64,000 bases of DNA from contig JACRNL010000010.1 of the NCBI GenBank assembly GCA_016234935.1, forward strand, positions 1-64,000, in the 5' to 3' direction. The notes below the pieces were generated by a model. It was not told where the DNA came from. It ran no database searches and saw nothing but the letters and a program-made list of their open reading frames with translations. Position numbers and translations under genes: made by a program. Of this stretch, positions 42,623-51,107 are shown piece after piece (within the stretch, counting starts at the first letter, position 1; the number at the start of each line of letters is the position of its first letter). The stretch comes from Deltaproteobacteria bacterium (lineage in GTDB: Bacteria; Desulfobacterota; GWC2-55-46).

Positions 42623-43977
42623 GTCAATATTTTTGACAGCTCTTCCGAGAAGCGGTCTATCTCGTCCTTTGAGTTCATCTCCGTGGCGGCCACGAGCAGG
42701 TGGTTTGCAAGCTGAGGATAAAAGCGCTTGAGCGGGACTCCCGCGATGACGCCTTTTTTTAAAAGACCCTTTAGAACAAGGTCAACGTCCCCGCCTAACT
42801 TAATCGTAAATTCATTAAACACCGGAGAGCTGAAGCCCGGCGTCGCGCCGGATACGCCTGAAAGTTTTTCTTTCAGATAATTCGCCTTTGATACGTTGAG
42901 CGCGGCCAGTTCCCTGAGGCCGGCGCTTCCGAGGCTCGTCAGATGTATGGACGCCGCAAGGGCGCAAAGGCCGTGGTTCGTGCAGATGTTCGAGGTCGCT
43001 CTTTCGCGCCTTATGTGCTGCTCCCTCGTGGCAAATGTCAGACAGAATGCCCTGTTGCCGTTTTTATCAACCGTCTGGCCGATGATCCTGCCGGGCATCT
43101 GGCGGATGAACTCGGTCCGCGTGGCCATGAAGCCCAGATACGGCCCGCCGAAGCCGATGGTATTGCCGAATGATTGCAGGTCTCCTACGGCGATGTCAAC
43201 GCCACTTGAGCCGGGCGGCTTCAAAAGGCCCAGAGACACGCCCTCGTTCGTTACGGCTATCAAAAGCCCTTTTTTACGGTGGATTAAAGCGGCAAGCTCT
43301 TCAAGCTCTTCAAGAGAGCCAAAGAAGTTCGGATGCTGGATAACGAGGCACGCCGGGTCGTCGCCAACAGCCTTTTCCACCGCTCCGGCCAATGTCGTCC
43401 CCTTATCCGTGCAGAAAAGAATATCGTAAACATGGTCGCCCGCGCCTTTCAGGTACGTCCTTACCGTCTCACGGTATTCGGGGTGAAGCGCCGCGCTGAG
43501 GTAGACCTTGTCCCTGCCCGTGATGCGCCGGGCCATGAGCACGGCCTCGGCCACGGCGGACGCGCCGTCATAGAGCGAAGCGTTAGATACGTCCATCGCC
43601 GTCAACTGGCAGACGAGCGTCTGGTATTCGAAGATAGCCTGAAGGGTTCCCTGGCTTATCTCCGGCTGATAGGGGGTGTATGCCGTGTAGAATTCCGACC
43701 TTGAAATGAGAGCGTCAACGGCGGCTGGAATGTAATGGTTGTAAGCCCCGGCGCCAAGGAAACACGATAATTCACCGGCAGGACTGTTCTTTGCGGCAAG
43801 ACCTTTCAGCGCGCCGGAGAGTTCCTGCTCGGATATGCCTTCATGAAGAGTTTTCAGCCCTTTCTTGTCCCTTACGCCGGCGGGCAGCATTGAAGAAAGA
43901 AGCCCTTCAATCGAGGCCGCACCCACGGCCAGAAGCATCTCGCGTATCTCTTTTTCACTGTGCGGGATGTATGGCAC
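42619..43977 (-). CDS. gcvPA: glycine dehydrogenase (decarboxylating) subunit 1
   Basis: 452 aa, N-terminal-half homologue of the P protein. MPYIPHSEKEIREMLLAVG is the typical start. CFLGAGAYNHYIPAAV, TAYTPYQPEISQGTLQAIFEYQT and GGPYLGFMATR are conserved segments. With GcvPB it forms the PLP enzyme that decarboxylates glycine and loads the aminomethyl group on GcvH. It overlaps gcvPB and lies 4 nt after gcvH. Confidence 0.96.
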   Translation of the reverse strand: MPYIPHSEKEIREMLLAVGAASIEGLLSSMLPAGVRDKKGLKTLHEGISEQELSGALKGLAAKNSPAGELSCFLGAGAYNHYIPAAVDALISRSEFYTAYTPYQPEISQGTLQAIFEYQTLVCQLTAMDVSNASLYDGASAVAEAVLMARRITGRDKVYLSAALHPEYRETVRTYLKGAGDHVYDILFCTDKGTTLAGAVEKAVGDDPACLVIQHPNFFGSLEELEELAALIHRKKGLLIAVTNEGVSLGLLKPPGSSGVDIAVGDLQSFGNTIGFGGPYLGFMATRTEFIRQMPGRIIGQTVDKNGNRAFCLTFATREQHIRRERATSNICTNHGLCALAASIHLTSLGSAGLRELAALNVSKANYLKEKLSGVSGATPGFSSPVFNEFTIKLGGDVDLVLKGLLKKGVIAGVPLKRFYPQLANHLLVAATEMNSKDEIDRFSEELSKILT

Positions 43978-43981
43978 GGGC

Positions 43982-44368
43982 TTACTTTTCTTCCTCTATG
44001 AACTTCTGGTAATCATCCGCGTTCATGAGGTCGTCAAGCTCGCCTGCGTTGCTGAGTTCCACCTTTATCATCCATGCGTCGCCGTAAGGGTCTTCGTTTA
44101 TGACCTCTGGGTTGTCCACTATGGCGTCGTTCACCTCGGCCACGCTGCCGCTTACCGGCGAATACAGGTCTGAAACCGCCTTCACGGATTCAACCACCCC
44201 GAACGATTCGTTCTTGGTGACGCCGACCCCTTCCTGCGGCAGTTCCACATAGACCACGTCTCCGAGTGAATCCTGAGCGTAATCGGTTATACCGACAACT
44301 ACAACGTTACCTTCGAGCTTCACCCATTCATGCTCTTTGGTATACTTAAGATCTTTCGGAAACTCCAT
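43982..44368 (-). CDS. gcvH: glycine cleavage system H protein
   Basis: 128 aa lipoyl carrier. FGVVESVKAVSDLYSPVSG holds the lipoylated Lys (in ESVKA, about residue 64). GDVVYVELPQEG and NDDPYGDAWMIKVELSN-type flanks are standard. It shuttles the aminomethyl group between P, T and L proteins. SD AAAGGAG. Confidence 0.97.
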   Translation of the reverse strand: MEFPKDLKYTKEHEWVKLEGNVVVVGITDYAQDSLGDVVYVELPQEGVGVTKNESFGVVESVKAVSDLYSPVSGSVAEVNDAIVDNPEVINEDPYGDAWMIKVELSNAGELDDLMNADDYQKFIEEEK

Positions 44369-44411
44369 GCGCTTTCTCCTTTGCTTGCCGTATTATTGTT
44401 TTTTTTATTGT

Positions 44412-45539
44412 TCAAGCAGGAATCTTGCCGCGCTGCCTGCTGTAAAAAGGCGTCCTTACGGTCTTTGCCTTTAACGCCCTGCCCCTGACCATTATATCGA
44501 TGTTTATGCCGGGAGAGATTAAAGAGGCGTCAACATATGCCATGCCCACGCCCCTGCCGAGGGACGGCGAATGAGTTCCGCTCGTAACTTCGCCGAGTTT
44601 TACGCCCAGGGCCGCGACGTCATAGCCCTGGCGTGGCACCCCGGCCTCCAGCATCTCAAAGCCGATTATAGCCTTTCCGGCACCTTTTTCAACCTGCTTT
44701 TTAAGGGCCTCTCTGCCGATGAAGCCTGCTTTATCAAGGGCTACGAACCTGCCCAGCCCCGCCTCTATCGGCGTTATCTTTTCGCTAAGCTCGTGACCGT
44801 AAAGCGGGTAGCCCATCTCAAGCCTCAGCGTGTCCCTTGCCCCAAGTCCCGCCGGTTTTATGCCCGAATCCTTCCCCGCGTCCATCAACGCGTCCCAAAC
44901 CTTGACCGCGCTGTCCGGGGCGGAGTAGACTTCAAAGCCGTCCTCTCCCGTGTAGCCCGTCCTTGAGATTATCGCAGGGACTCCGGCGGCCTTTGCCTCG
45001 ATAAAATGGTAGCGTTTAACGGGCGCAGGGTCTTTGTCTGTTATCTTTTTCAGTATCCCGGCTGAAAACGGCCCCTGAATGGCTATCTCCGCGTAGTCGG
45101 CGCTTACGTTCCTTATTGCCGCCATCTTCCCGGCCTCGGAGCGCATCCACTCGAACGCCTTATCGGTGTTCGACGCGTTAACGCAGATTAAAAACCGCTC
45201 TGGACCGAAGCGGTAGACTATGCAGTCGTCAACCACGCCGCCGTCAGGATAGCAAAGCGGCGTATACTGGCACTGGCCTTCAACGGCCTTTTCAATGTCG
45301 TTGGTGCCAAGCCTTTGCACCGCCTTTATCGCGCCGGGGCCGGTTATGAGTATCTCGCCCATGTGGCTTACGTCAAAAAGCCCGCAGGCGTTCCTCACGG
45401 CGAGATGTTCGTCTATGACGCCGCTGTATTGCACGGGCATCTCCCATCCCGCGAACGGCACTATCCTTGCGCCCAGAGATTTGTGCGTCCCGTATAACGG
45501 CGTTCTTTTCAGTTCCAAAAAAGTTTCCCTTACTGTCAT
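44412..45539 (-). CDS. gcvT: glycine cleavage system T protein (aminomethyltransferase)
   Basis: 375 aa. It transfers the methylene unit from lipoyl-GcvH to tetrahydrofolate and releases ammonia. GLFDVSHMGEI, VDDCIVYRFG, SRTGYTGEDGFEVY and GLGARDTLRLEMGYPLYGHE are family motifs, including the folate-binding and catalytic Asp regions. It is the first gene of the gcvT-H-PA-PB operon. The upstream region (45540-45728) is repeat-rich and shows no glycine riboswitch. Confidence 0.96.
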   Translation of the reverse strand: MTVRETFLELKRTPLYGTHKSLGARIVPFAGWEMPVQYSGVIDEHLAVRNACGLFDVSHMGEILITGPGAIKAVQRLGTNDIEKAVEGQCQYTPLCYPDGGVVDDCIVYRFGPERFLICVNASNTDKAFEWMRSEAGKMAAIRNVSADYAEIAIQGPFSAGILKKITDKDPAPVKRYHFIEAKAAGVPAIISRTGYTGEDGFEVYSAPDSAVKVWDALMDAGKDSGIKPAGLGARDTLRLEMGYPLYGHELSEKITPIEAGLGRFVALDKAGFIGREALKKQVEKGAGKAIIGFEMLEAGVPRQGYDVAALGVKLGEVTSGTHSPSLGRGVGMAYVDASLISPGINIDIMVRGRALKAKTVRTPFYSRQRGKIPA

Positions 45540-45670
45540 CCCCGAATAGCCTGCCCTTTGAAAGGGTTCAACCCTCGAATGTTTAAATCGGGGATTAAAG
45601 CCTCCCCCGCTTTAGCTTGCCCTCGAATGTTTCTATCGGGGGACACGCGAGGGCAGGCGGGAATGACATA
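45535..45670. repeat. composite repeat cluster upstream of gcvT
   Basis: Contains family A variant CCCTTTGAAAGGGTTCAACCC (45553-45576) and two CCCTCGAATGTTT...ATCGGGG units (about 45580-45600 and 45620-45645), flanked by CTGTCATCCCCG and CGGGAATGACA, i.e. an inverted TGTCAT-like border. The arrangement resembles 12114-12200. Confidence 0.7.
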
Positions 45671-45728
45671 GCGGTTTGAGAATCAACGCAAAAGAATTAT
45701 TACCAAAAGGAAAAAGAATGTCAAAGGA

Positions 45729-45752
45729 AAAAACCGCTCTGCGGTTTTTTTT
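45729..45752 (-). terminator. terminator of the alpha-glucan phosphorylase gene
   Basis: On the minus strand AAAAAACCGC-AGA-GCGGTTTTTT (symmetrical, so usable on both strands). Confidence 0.85.
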
Positions 45753-45776
45753 GACGAATAACTCTGCAAAAACGCC

Positions 45777-47492
45777 CTACCTTATATACGCCTCCGTGAC
45801 GTATCTCCTCATCATCCTGTGGGAATTGAAGTAGTAGGCGTTCTTCCCGATTGCGTTCTTCATCATCTTTATCCATATCTCCCTGCGGCCGTGGTAGGCC
45901 GGGAGCACCTCGTGTTCCAATTTGTGATACAGGTCTTCCTCGTCCGTCCCGTCCTCAACGTGCGCAAGCGTGCTTTCAACCGGCGCAGGGCCTATTGACC
46001 AGCCCGTGTAGCCCTCGATGTGCCCTTCTATCCACCAGCCGTCAAGGACGCTCCAGTTTATTACGCCGTTGTGCGCGGCCTTCATGCCGCTTGTGCCGGA
46101 GGCCTCTCTGGGCCTCATCGGCGTGTTCAGCCAGACGTCAACGCCGGAGATTATCTTCAAGGCGAGGTCTATATTATAGTTCGGCAGGAATACGAGCTTT
46201 ATGTCCGGGGCTAATTGCCTGCCCCTGTTTATTATCTCCTGTATTATCTTCTTGCCGTCAAAGTCCTTGGGGTGGGCCTTTCCGGCGTATATTACCTGCA
46301 TCCTGCCTTTTGCTATCTTCCGCAGGCGGTCGGTGTCGGCGAAAAGGAGGTTTGCCCTTTTGTATGCCGTGGCCCTTCTGGCAAAGCCTATGGTCAGGGT
46401 ATCGCAGTCCATGCCGGCGCCGGTAGCGGCGTTCACGTAATCTATAAGCGTCTTTTTAGCCTCCATGTGCGCGGCCCAGACCTCATCGTCCGGTATCTTG
46501 TCCACCCTCACGAAAAGCTCGGGTTCGTTGGCCCAGCCCGGCAGATAACGGTCATAGAGCCTCGCAAAGCTGTCGCATGTCCATGAGAACGAATGAACGC
46601 CGTTTGTTATCGCCTGTATCTTGTAGCCGTGGAACATGCTTTTAGACACCTCTCCGTGCTTTTTGGCGACACCGTTTATGTATCTGCTCAGGTTCATGCC
46701 GAGGAGCGTGAGGTTAAGTTTATCTTTACCGGCAAGGTCTTTGAGGACGTCTTGCGGAAGTATCTCTCCCATGACATGCCCGACGAGGTCATAGGGAAAC
46801 TTGTCATGTCCGGCAGCCACCGGCGTATGCGTGGTGAACACGCACAGGTCCTTCACCTTATCCACGTCCCAGACCTGCCTTTCATCCCAGACGGTCTCTA
46901 TGTCCTTTTTGTGTCTGCTTAAAAGCTCAACGGTCAGCAGGGCGGCGTGCCCTTCGTTCATGTGGTACTTCTTCACCCTTACGCCGAGCGAGCGCAGCAT
47001 GACGACCCCGCCTATGCCGAGGACTATCTCCTGCTTGAGCCTGTAACGTTCGTCCCCTCCGTAGAGGTGGTCCGTAATGGCCCTGTCCTCCGGGGCGTTT
47101 TCATGCACGTTCGTGTCGAGGAAGAATATCGGGATGTTCCAGCCGCTCACGTGCCCGGCCACGTTATACGTCCATGCCTGTATGACTACCTCCCTGCCCT
47201 CGATGCGCACGGCCACCTTGTGCTTTAAAAGCGTCATATGGCGCGAAGGTTCCCACTCCTCCGGATGCTCCGTCTGCCATCCGCTTGAATCAAGCGTCTG
47301 CTTGAAAAAACCCTTCCTGTGTATGAGGGTCACCGCGACCATCGGGAGGTTCAGATCCGAAGCGGACTTGATGGTGTCTCCCGCAAGCACGCCCAGGCCG
47401 CCGGAATAGGTGGGGATGTCGCTCCTGAAGCCTATCTCCATCGAGAAATACGCTATCTTCGGCTCGTCGGTGATATCCTGTATGTGTTGCAT
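45777..47492 (-). CDS. glgP: alpha-glucan phosphorylase (GT35), short form
   Basis: 571 aa. It releases glucose-1-phosphate from alpha-glucans. PKIAYFSMEIGFRSDIPTYSGGLGVLAGD is the N-terminal signature. FTTHTPVAAGHDKFP, AITNGVHSFSW, FARRATAYKRANLLF and EASGTSGMKAAHNGVINWSVLDGWW (PLP-lysine region) follow. It lacks the long N-terminal extension of E. coli GlgP and matches the shorter bacterial/archaeal type. SD GGAGGG; promoter immediately upstream. Confidence 0.95.
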   Translation of the reverse strand: MQHIQDITDEPKIAYFSMEIGFRSDIPTYSGGLGVLAGDTIKSASDLNLPMVAVTLIHRKGFFKQTLDSSGWQTEHPEEWEPSRHMTLLKHKVAVRIEGREVVIQAWTYNVAGHVSGWNIPIFFLDTNVHENAPEDRAITDHLYGGDERYRLKQEIVLGIGGVVMLRSLGVRVKKYHMNEGHAALLTVELLSRHKKDIETVWDERQVWDVDKVKDLCVFTTHTPVAAGHDKFPYDLVGHVMGEILPQDVLKDLAGKDKLNLTLLGMNLSRYINGVAKKHGEVSKSMFHGYKIQAITNGVHSFSWTCDSFARLYDRYLPGWANEPELFVRVDKIPDDEVWAAHMEAKKTLIDYVNAATGAGMDCDTLTIGFARRATAYKRANLLFADTDRLRKIAKGRMQVIYAGKAHPKDFDGKKIIQEIINRGRQLAPDIKLVFLPNYNIDLALKIISGVDVWLNTPMRPREASGTSGMKAAHNGVINWSVLDGWWIEGHIEGYTGWSIGPAPVESTLAHVEDGTDEEDLYHKLEHEVLPAYHGRREIWIKMMKNAIGKNAYYFNSHRMMRRYVTEAYIR

Positions 47493-47527
47493 GCGCTCCC
47501 TCCGTGATACATCCTGAAAACATTAAA

Positions 47528-47555
47528 ATTATACACAAACGAAGCGGATTAGCAA
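47528..47555 (-). promoter_or_regulatory. promoter of the phosphorylase gene
   Basis: On the minus strand TTGCTA (47550-47555), a 16-nt spacer and TATAAT (47528-47533). Confidence 0.6.
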
Positions 47556-47590
47556 GAGACTAAACAGAAGCTAAACACAAAGCGTAATCA

Positions 47591-47773
47591 GCCAATGTCA
47601 AACATTTTGCGTCGGAATATTTAAAAACATTAAAGTTCTTTGGGCGCCTGCGGTGGGCAAATCCCCACTTAAAACCTGCGGGGACATGGTTTTGCGTTGC
47701 CCTTGCATGACTGCTGCGAGATTCGCATTCAGGCTTTAGCCGTGCGCAGCACCTTTCTTTCAAGAAAGGCAAG
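47591..47773 (-). repeat. long dispersed repeat C, copy 2 (opposite orientation)
   Basis: The reverse complement matches 18302-18460 over most of its length, with an about 25-bp extra segment between the CTGCGCAC part and the family B core. It lies between the divergent phosphorylase and transglycosylase genes, and no gene is called here. Confidence 0.85.
47661..47689. repeat. palindromic repeat family B
   Basis: ATCCCCACTTAAAACCTGCGGGGACATGG within long repeat C copy 2. Confidence 0.8.
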
Positions 47774-47786
47774 TAATTAAAGCGGA

Positions 47787-47815
47787 TTTAAAGCGGCCTT
47801 CAACTGTGCTATAAT
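47787..47815 (+). promoter_or_regulatory. extended -10 promoter of the lytic transglycosylase gene
   Basis: TGCTATAAT (TATAAT at 47810-47815) is an extended -10. TTTAAA at 47787-47792 is a weak -35 at 17-nt spacing. GGAG precedes the ATG. Confidence 0.6.
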
Positions 47816-47850
47816 GCGCGGTAAGGCGTTATCAAAAAACGGAGTTTTTA

Positions 47851-50304
47851 ATGCGCGCAGGTTCCCTTTTAAATCTAATTGGCGGCAGGGCCGCCGCGTC
47901 CGTCATTTTAGCCGCGGCCATGTTCATTTTTTCATCCTGTTCGCTCAATAATACCGCCGTTCAAACGCCGCCCGCTCTCCCGCGCGCGATCGATGAAGCC
48001 GAACTGACGGCCGCCGCGCTCGCGGCGCCCGGAGATTACCTTAAAAACGCCCTGAATCTGAAGACCGATGGCAAGGACGCGGCGGCAAAGCTCCTCGCGC
48101 TTCGAAGCGGCTTTCACGACACCCCGTGGGCGCTGCGCGCCTCTTTTCTTCTCGGGACCATCACGCTTGAAAAAAACGACCTTGTCAGCGCCGAGAAGTA
48201 CTTTTACGAGGCATTCGACCTCAAGGACGTCAGGGATTATGTCCTTTTCCACCTCGCGCGGACAAAGCGGATGCAGGGACAAACCAAGGAGGCCGTTGAA
48301 TACTGCGATTCGATCCTGAGGCTTTACCCTGATTCCCCTTTGAGACCGGAAACCCTTTACGAGAAGGCCGCTGCGCTGTCTGAAGGCGGAGATTTAAACG
48401 GGGCGCTAAAGGCCGTCAGCGAGCTTGTAGACGCTCACTCCGGCAGCCCCTTCGCGCCGGACGCGCTCCTTAAATACGCCCAATGGTCATGGAGGCTCGG
48501 CAGGCCCAAGGACGCGCTTGACGCCATCCGGCGCATCAGGATAAATTATCCCGCCGATAATGCCGCGGCCGCCGCCGACATGCTCCTTGCCGCCATTAAA
48601 AACGCGGGAGGCCCTCGGCCGCAACTTGCCGCTGAAGATATTATGATTCGCGCGCAAAGGCTCCTTGCCGCCGGCCGCTACAACGACGCGGCCCGGGAAT
48701 TTTCATATGTCTTTAATATCTCCAGCGGACATCTGCGCTGCAGGTCGGCCAGCTCGCTTGGGCAGACCCAGATAAAGCTCAAACGATACGCTGCCGCGCA
48801 AAAGTCCCTGCTGATGTTTCTTGGTGAAAAGACCGGCTGCGATAACGAAGCCGACGCCCTTTACTGGCTGGGACTTGCGGACTTGAGGCTCGGAAGGCTT
48901 GAGGAACTCGCCCGCGTTGAAAAGCGGCTTGAGTCCAGATTCCCTGACAGCGTTGCAAGGGCAAAGGCGCTGACCCTGCTGGCAGGCCTCTACGAGGACA
49001 ATAACGACAAAAAAGGCGCCCTCAGGATATGCAGGCGCATAATAAACAGATGGCCGGATTCTCCCGCCTCCGAACAGGCCTACTGGAAGGCCGGTTGGAT
49101 AGAATATTCAACGGGCAGGTACTCGACCGCTTACAAGGACTTCGCCTCATACGCCGGCCCGGCGCCGGGCGGCAAGGACGTCGGCCGTTTCTTATACTGG
49201 AGCGGCAGGGCGGCGGAAAAGGCAGGCATGACTAACGAGGCGGCATCCGCCTACGCAAGGGTATGCTCTGACGACGCCGGTTCTTTTTACTGTCTTCTTG
49301 CCCAGGCCCGTCCGGCCCTTCATGATGAAAACGCGGCCGATCCCCGCTTCAGGCACGCGGGGACAGGCGCAAGCGCGGCAAAGCCCCCTGATATCTCCAG
49401 CCGCAATCCCGCGTCTGAAAACTACCTTGAAAACCTTCTCACCGGAAGCCGCTACCCTGTTGTGGCCGAGCTCCTGACTATCGGGATGAACTCGCAGGCG
49501 GCCTCGGAAATAGAACTTCTCATGGAGACATACAAAGACGACGCGCCGGCCATGAACGCCCTTGCCGGGCTTTACGCAGCCACCGGCGAATACGGCCGGG
49601 CGCTTGGGGCATGGAAGAAGTATTTTAAAAAACCGTCCCCAGCTTCAGGCACGCGGGCGCAAGCCTATGAAGCTGCCCGGGACGGACAGGCGATGCCGGA
49701 CATCGCCTTTCCAACGGGCATAGTGGAGTCCATTAAAAAGGCCGCGCCGGACGGCTGGGTAGACCCGTATCTGGTGGCCGCCGTCATGCGCGAGGAAAGC
49801 TGCTTTGACCCGGGAGCCGTCTCCTCCGCCGGCGCGATGGGACTGCTGCAGGTAATGCCCAAGACAGGGAACTTTGCCGCAAAAAGGCTTGGCATCAAAG
49901 ACTTCGAACACATATCCCTTTTCAAGCCCGGCGTGAATATCCGCATCGGCGCGTGGTATTTAGGATACCTCGCGCTCAAATTCAACAACGACCTCGTCCT
50001 CACCGTGGCCGGATACAACGCGGGACCTAACGCCGCGGCGAAGTGGATAAAGACCCTTCCGCGGGAAACCGATGAATTCATAGAAGCGATACCATACAGG
50101 GAGACGCGCCACTACATAATGCGCGTCATCAGCAGCTACGCGCAGTATCTGCGATTTTCAGGGATTGACCCTAACGGGTTTTTACTGCGCCCTATGATTA
50201 CAAATGAGGCCGGCGAGGCAAATATGGCACAGCCCGCCGCCATGCCGGTTGACCCTAAGCAAGGGGTTGAAGAATCAGCGCTGGAAGCAAAGCCTGCCAT
50301 GTAG
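47851..50304 (+). CDS. Slt-type lytic murein transglycosylase lipoprotein with TPR scaffold
   Basis: 817 aa. The lipobox FSSC (about 27-30) marks a lipoprotein. A long helical TPR superhelix follows (about 60-600; e.g. SAEKYFYEAFDLKDVRDYVLFHLAR, DALYWLGLADLRLGRLEELARVEKRL). A C-terminal SLT domain (about 645-790) contains VAAVMREESCFDP with the catalytic Glu, SAGAMGLLQVMPKTG, VNIRIGAWYLGYL and VAGYNAGPNA. It cleaves peptidoglycan glycan strands. Alone on the plus strand between repeats and convergent minus-strand genes. Confidence 0.93.
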   Translation: MRAGSLLNLIGGRAAASVILAAAMFIFSSCSLNNTAVQTPPALPRAIDEAELTAAALAAPGDYLKNALNLKTDGKDAAAKLLALRSGFHDTPWALRASFLLGTITLEKNDLVSAEKYFYEAFDLKDVRDYVLFHLARTKRMQGQTKEAVEYCDSILRLYPDSPLRPETLYEKAAALSEGGDLNGALKAVSELVDAHSGSPFAPDALLKYAQWSWRLGRPKDALDAIRRIRINYPADNAAAAADMLLAAIKNAGGPRPQLAAEDIMIRAQRLLAAGRYNDAAREFSYVFNISSGHLRCRSASSLGQTQIKLKRYAAAQKSLLMFLGEKTGCDNEADALYWLGLADLRLGRLEELARVEKRLESRFPDSVARAKALTLLAGLYEDNNDKKGALRICRRIINRWPDSPASEQAYWKAGWIEYSTGRYSTAYKDFASYAGPAPGGKDVGRFLYWSGRAAEKAGMTNEAASAYARVCSDDAGSFYCLLAQARPALHDENAADPRFRHAGTGASAAKPPDISSRNPASENYLENLLTGSRYPVVAELLTIGMNSQAASEIELLMETYKDDAPAMNALAGLYAATGEYGRALGAWKKYFKKPSPASGTRAQAYEAARDGQAMPDIAFPTGIVESIKKAAPDGWVDPYLVAAVMREESCFDPGAVSSAGAMGLLQVMPKTGNFAAKRLGIKDFEHISLFKPGVNIRIGAWYLGYLALKFNNDLVLTVAGYNAGPNAAAKWIKTLPRETDEFIEAIPYRETRHYIMRVISSYAQYLRFSGIDPNGFLLRPMITNEAGEANMAQPAAMPVDPKQGVEESALEAKPAM

Positions 50305-50383
50305 CCACCCCATGCAAAGGAGGGACAAGGCGCCGAGCATGGGAACTATAAATATTAGAAAAGGGGCTTTGAGCAGCCTTGCC

Positions 50384-51085
50384 TCACTCGCTTAAGAAGT
50401 AGCCTCTTGTCGAGCCGTTTGGTTTTATACGCCATACATGGTTGCCTTCTCGTTTCAGCGTTTCGTTGCTGCCGATGATATTAAGCCCCTGCGAAAGGCT
50501 GTTCAGCAAATCCTGCGTTGCCTGGTCAAGCAGGGAGGCCGGTTCAAGCGGGACATGGTTCAGCCTGCCTGCGTTTAATTCGTAATAAAGGCGGCTGTTC
50601 CAGAACGCCTCAGGGTCTATGAAATCGCCTTTATTTACGACAACGCCATTTTTGATTTCAGGCTGCGTTATGACCTCATAATGAACGTGCTGGTCATACT
50701 GTTTTGCGCCGTTCGGCCCCCTGCCTCCCATATCGCCGATATACTGGCCTGCGTAGACAGGGGTGTCTTTCTTCACGTTAATCGAATTAAGATGCCATAT
50801 CCTGTGCCTGTATCCCTGCGCATCTTTGACTTCTATCATGCCCCATTCTTTTTTTATGTCAGTTATAGTGCCTGAGACAGGCGAGCCAACTTCGGGGTGC
50901 TTGCGATTTATGCCGGTCTGGCCAAACCCTTGATAGTTTATGTCCGCTGCCTTGTGCTTGCGGCCGTTGCGCGTGGCGTTAAAACCCTGCCTTTCGCCGT
51001 TTGAATAAGTCACCACAGCCTGGCGGAAGCTGCCGTCGATAAACTTTGGCTGCAAGATGTTATTTATCGCGTTCTGAAAGTTCAT
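50384..51085 (-). CDS. M23-like metallopeptidase domain protein without signal peptide
   Basis: 233 aa. HKAADIN gives HxxxD (His44, Asp48), and RHRIWHLN (His94, His98) and QHVHYEV (His133-x-His135) complete the LytM/M23 zinc and catalytic set. GSPVSGTITDI and VYAGQYIGDMG are typical M23 strands. No N-terminal signal or membrane segment is visible, unusual for a murein endopeptidase; it could be a phage-type or specially exported lysin. GAGGAG lies 7 nt before the ATG. It lies 22 nt after the exported protein at 51108, so probably the same operon. Confidence 0.78.
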   Translation of the reverse strand: MNFQNAINNILQPKFIDGSFRQAVVTYSNGERQGFNATRNGRKHKAADINYQGFGQTGINRKHPEVGSPVSGTITDIKKEWGMIEVKDAQGYRHRIWHLNSINVKKDTPVYAGQYIGDMGGRGPNGAKQYDQHVHYEVITQPEIKNGVVVNKGDFIDPEAFWNSRLYYELNAGRLNHVPLEPASLLDQATQDLLNSLSQGLNIIGSNETLKREGNHVWRIKPNGSTRGYFLSE

Positions 51086-51107
51086 AAAAAAACTCCTCTT
51101 TTTTTTG

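Noticed and set aside
45540-45728. Glycine riboswitch upstream of gcvT
   Set aside because: The region is built of short palindromic repeats and shows none of the conserved glycine-aptamer segments.
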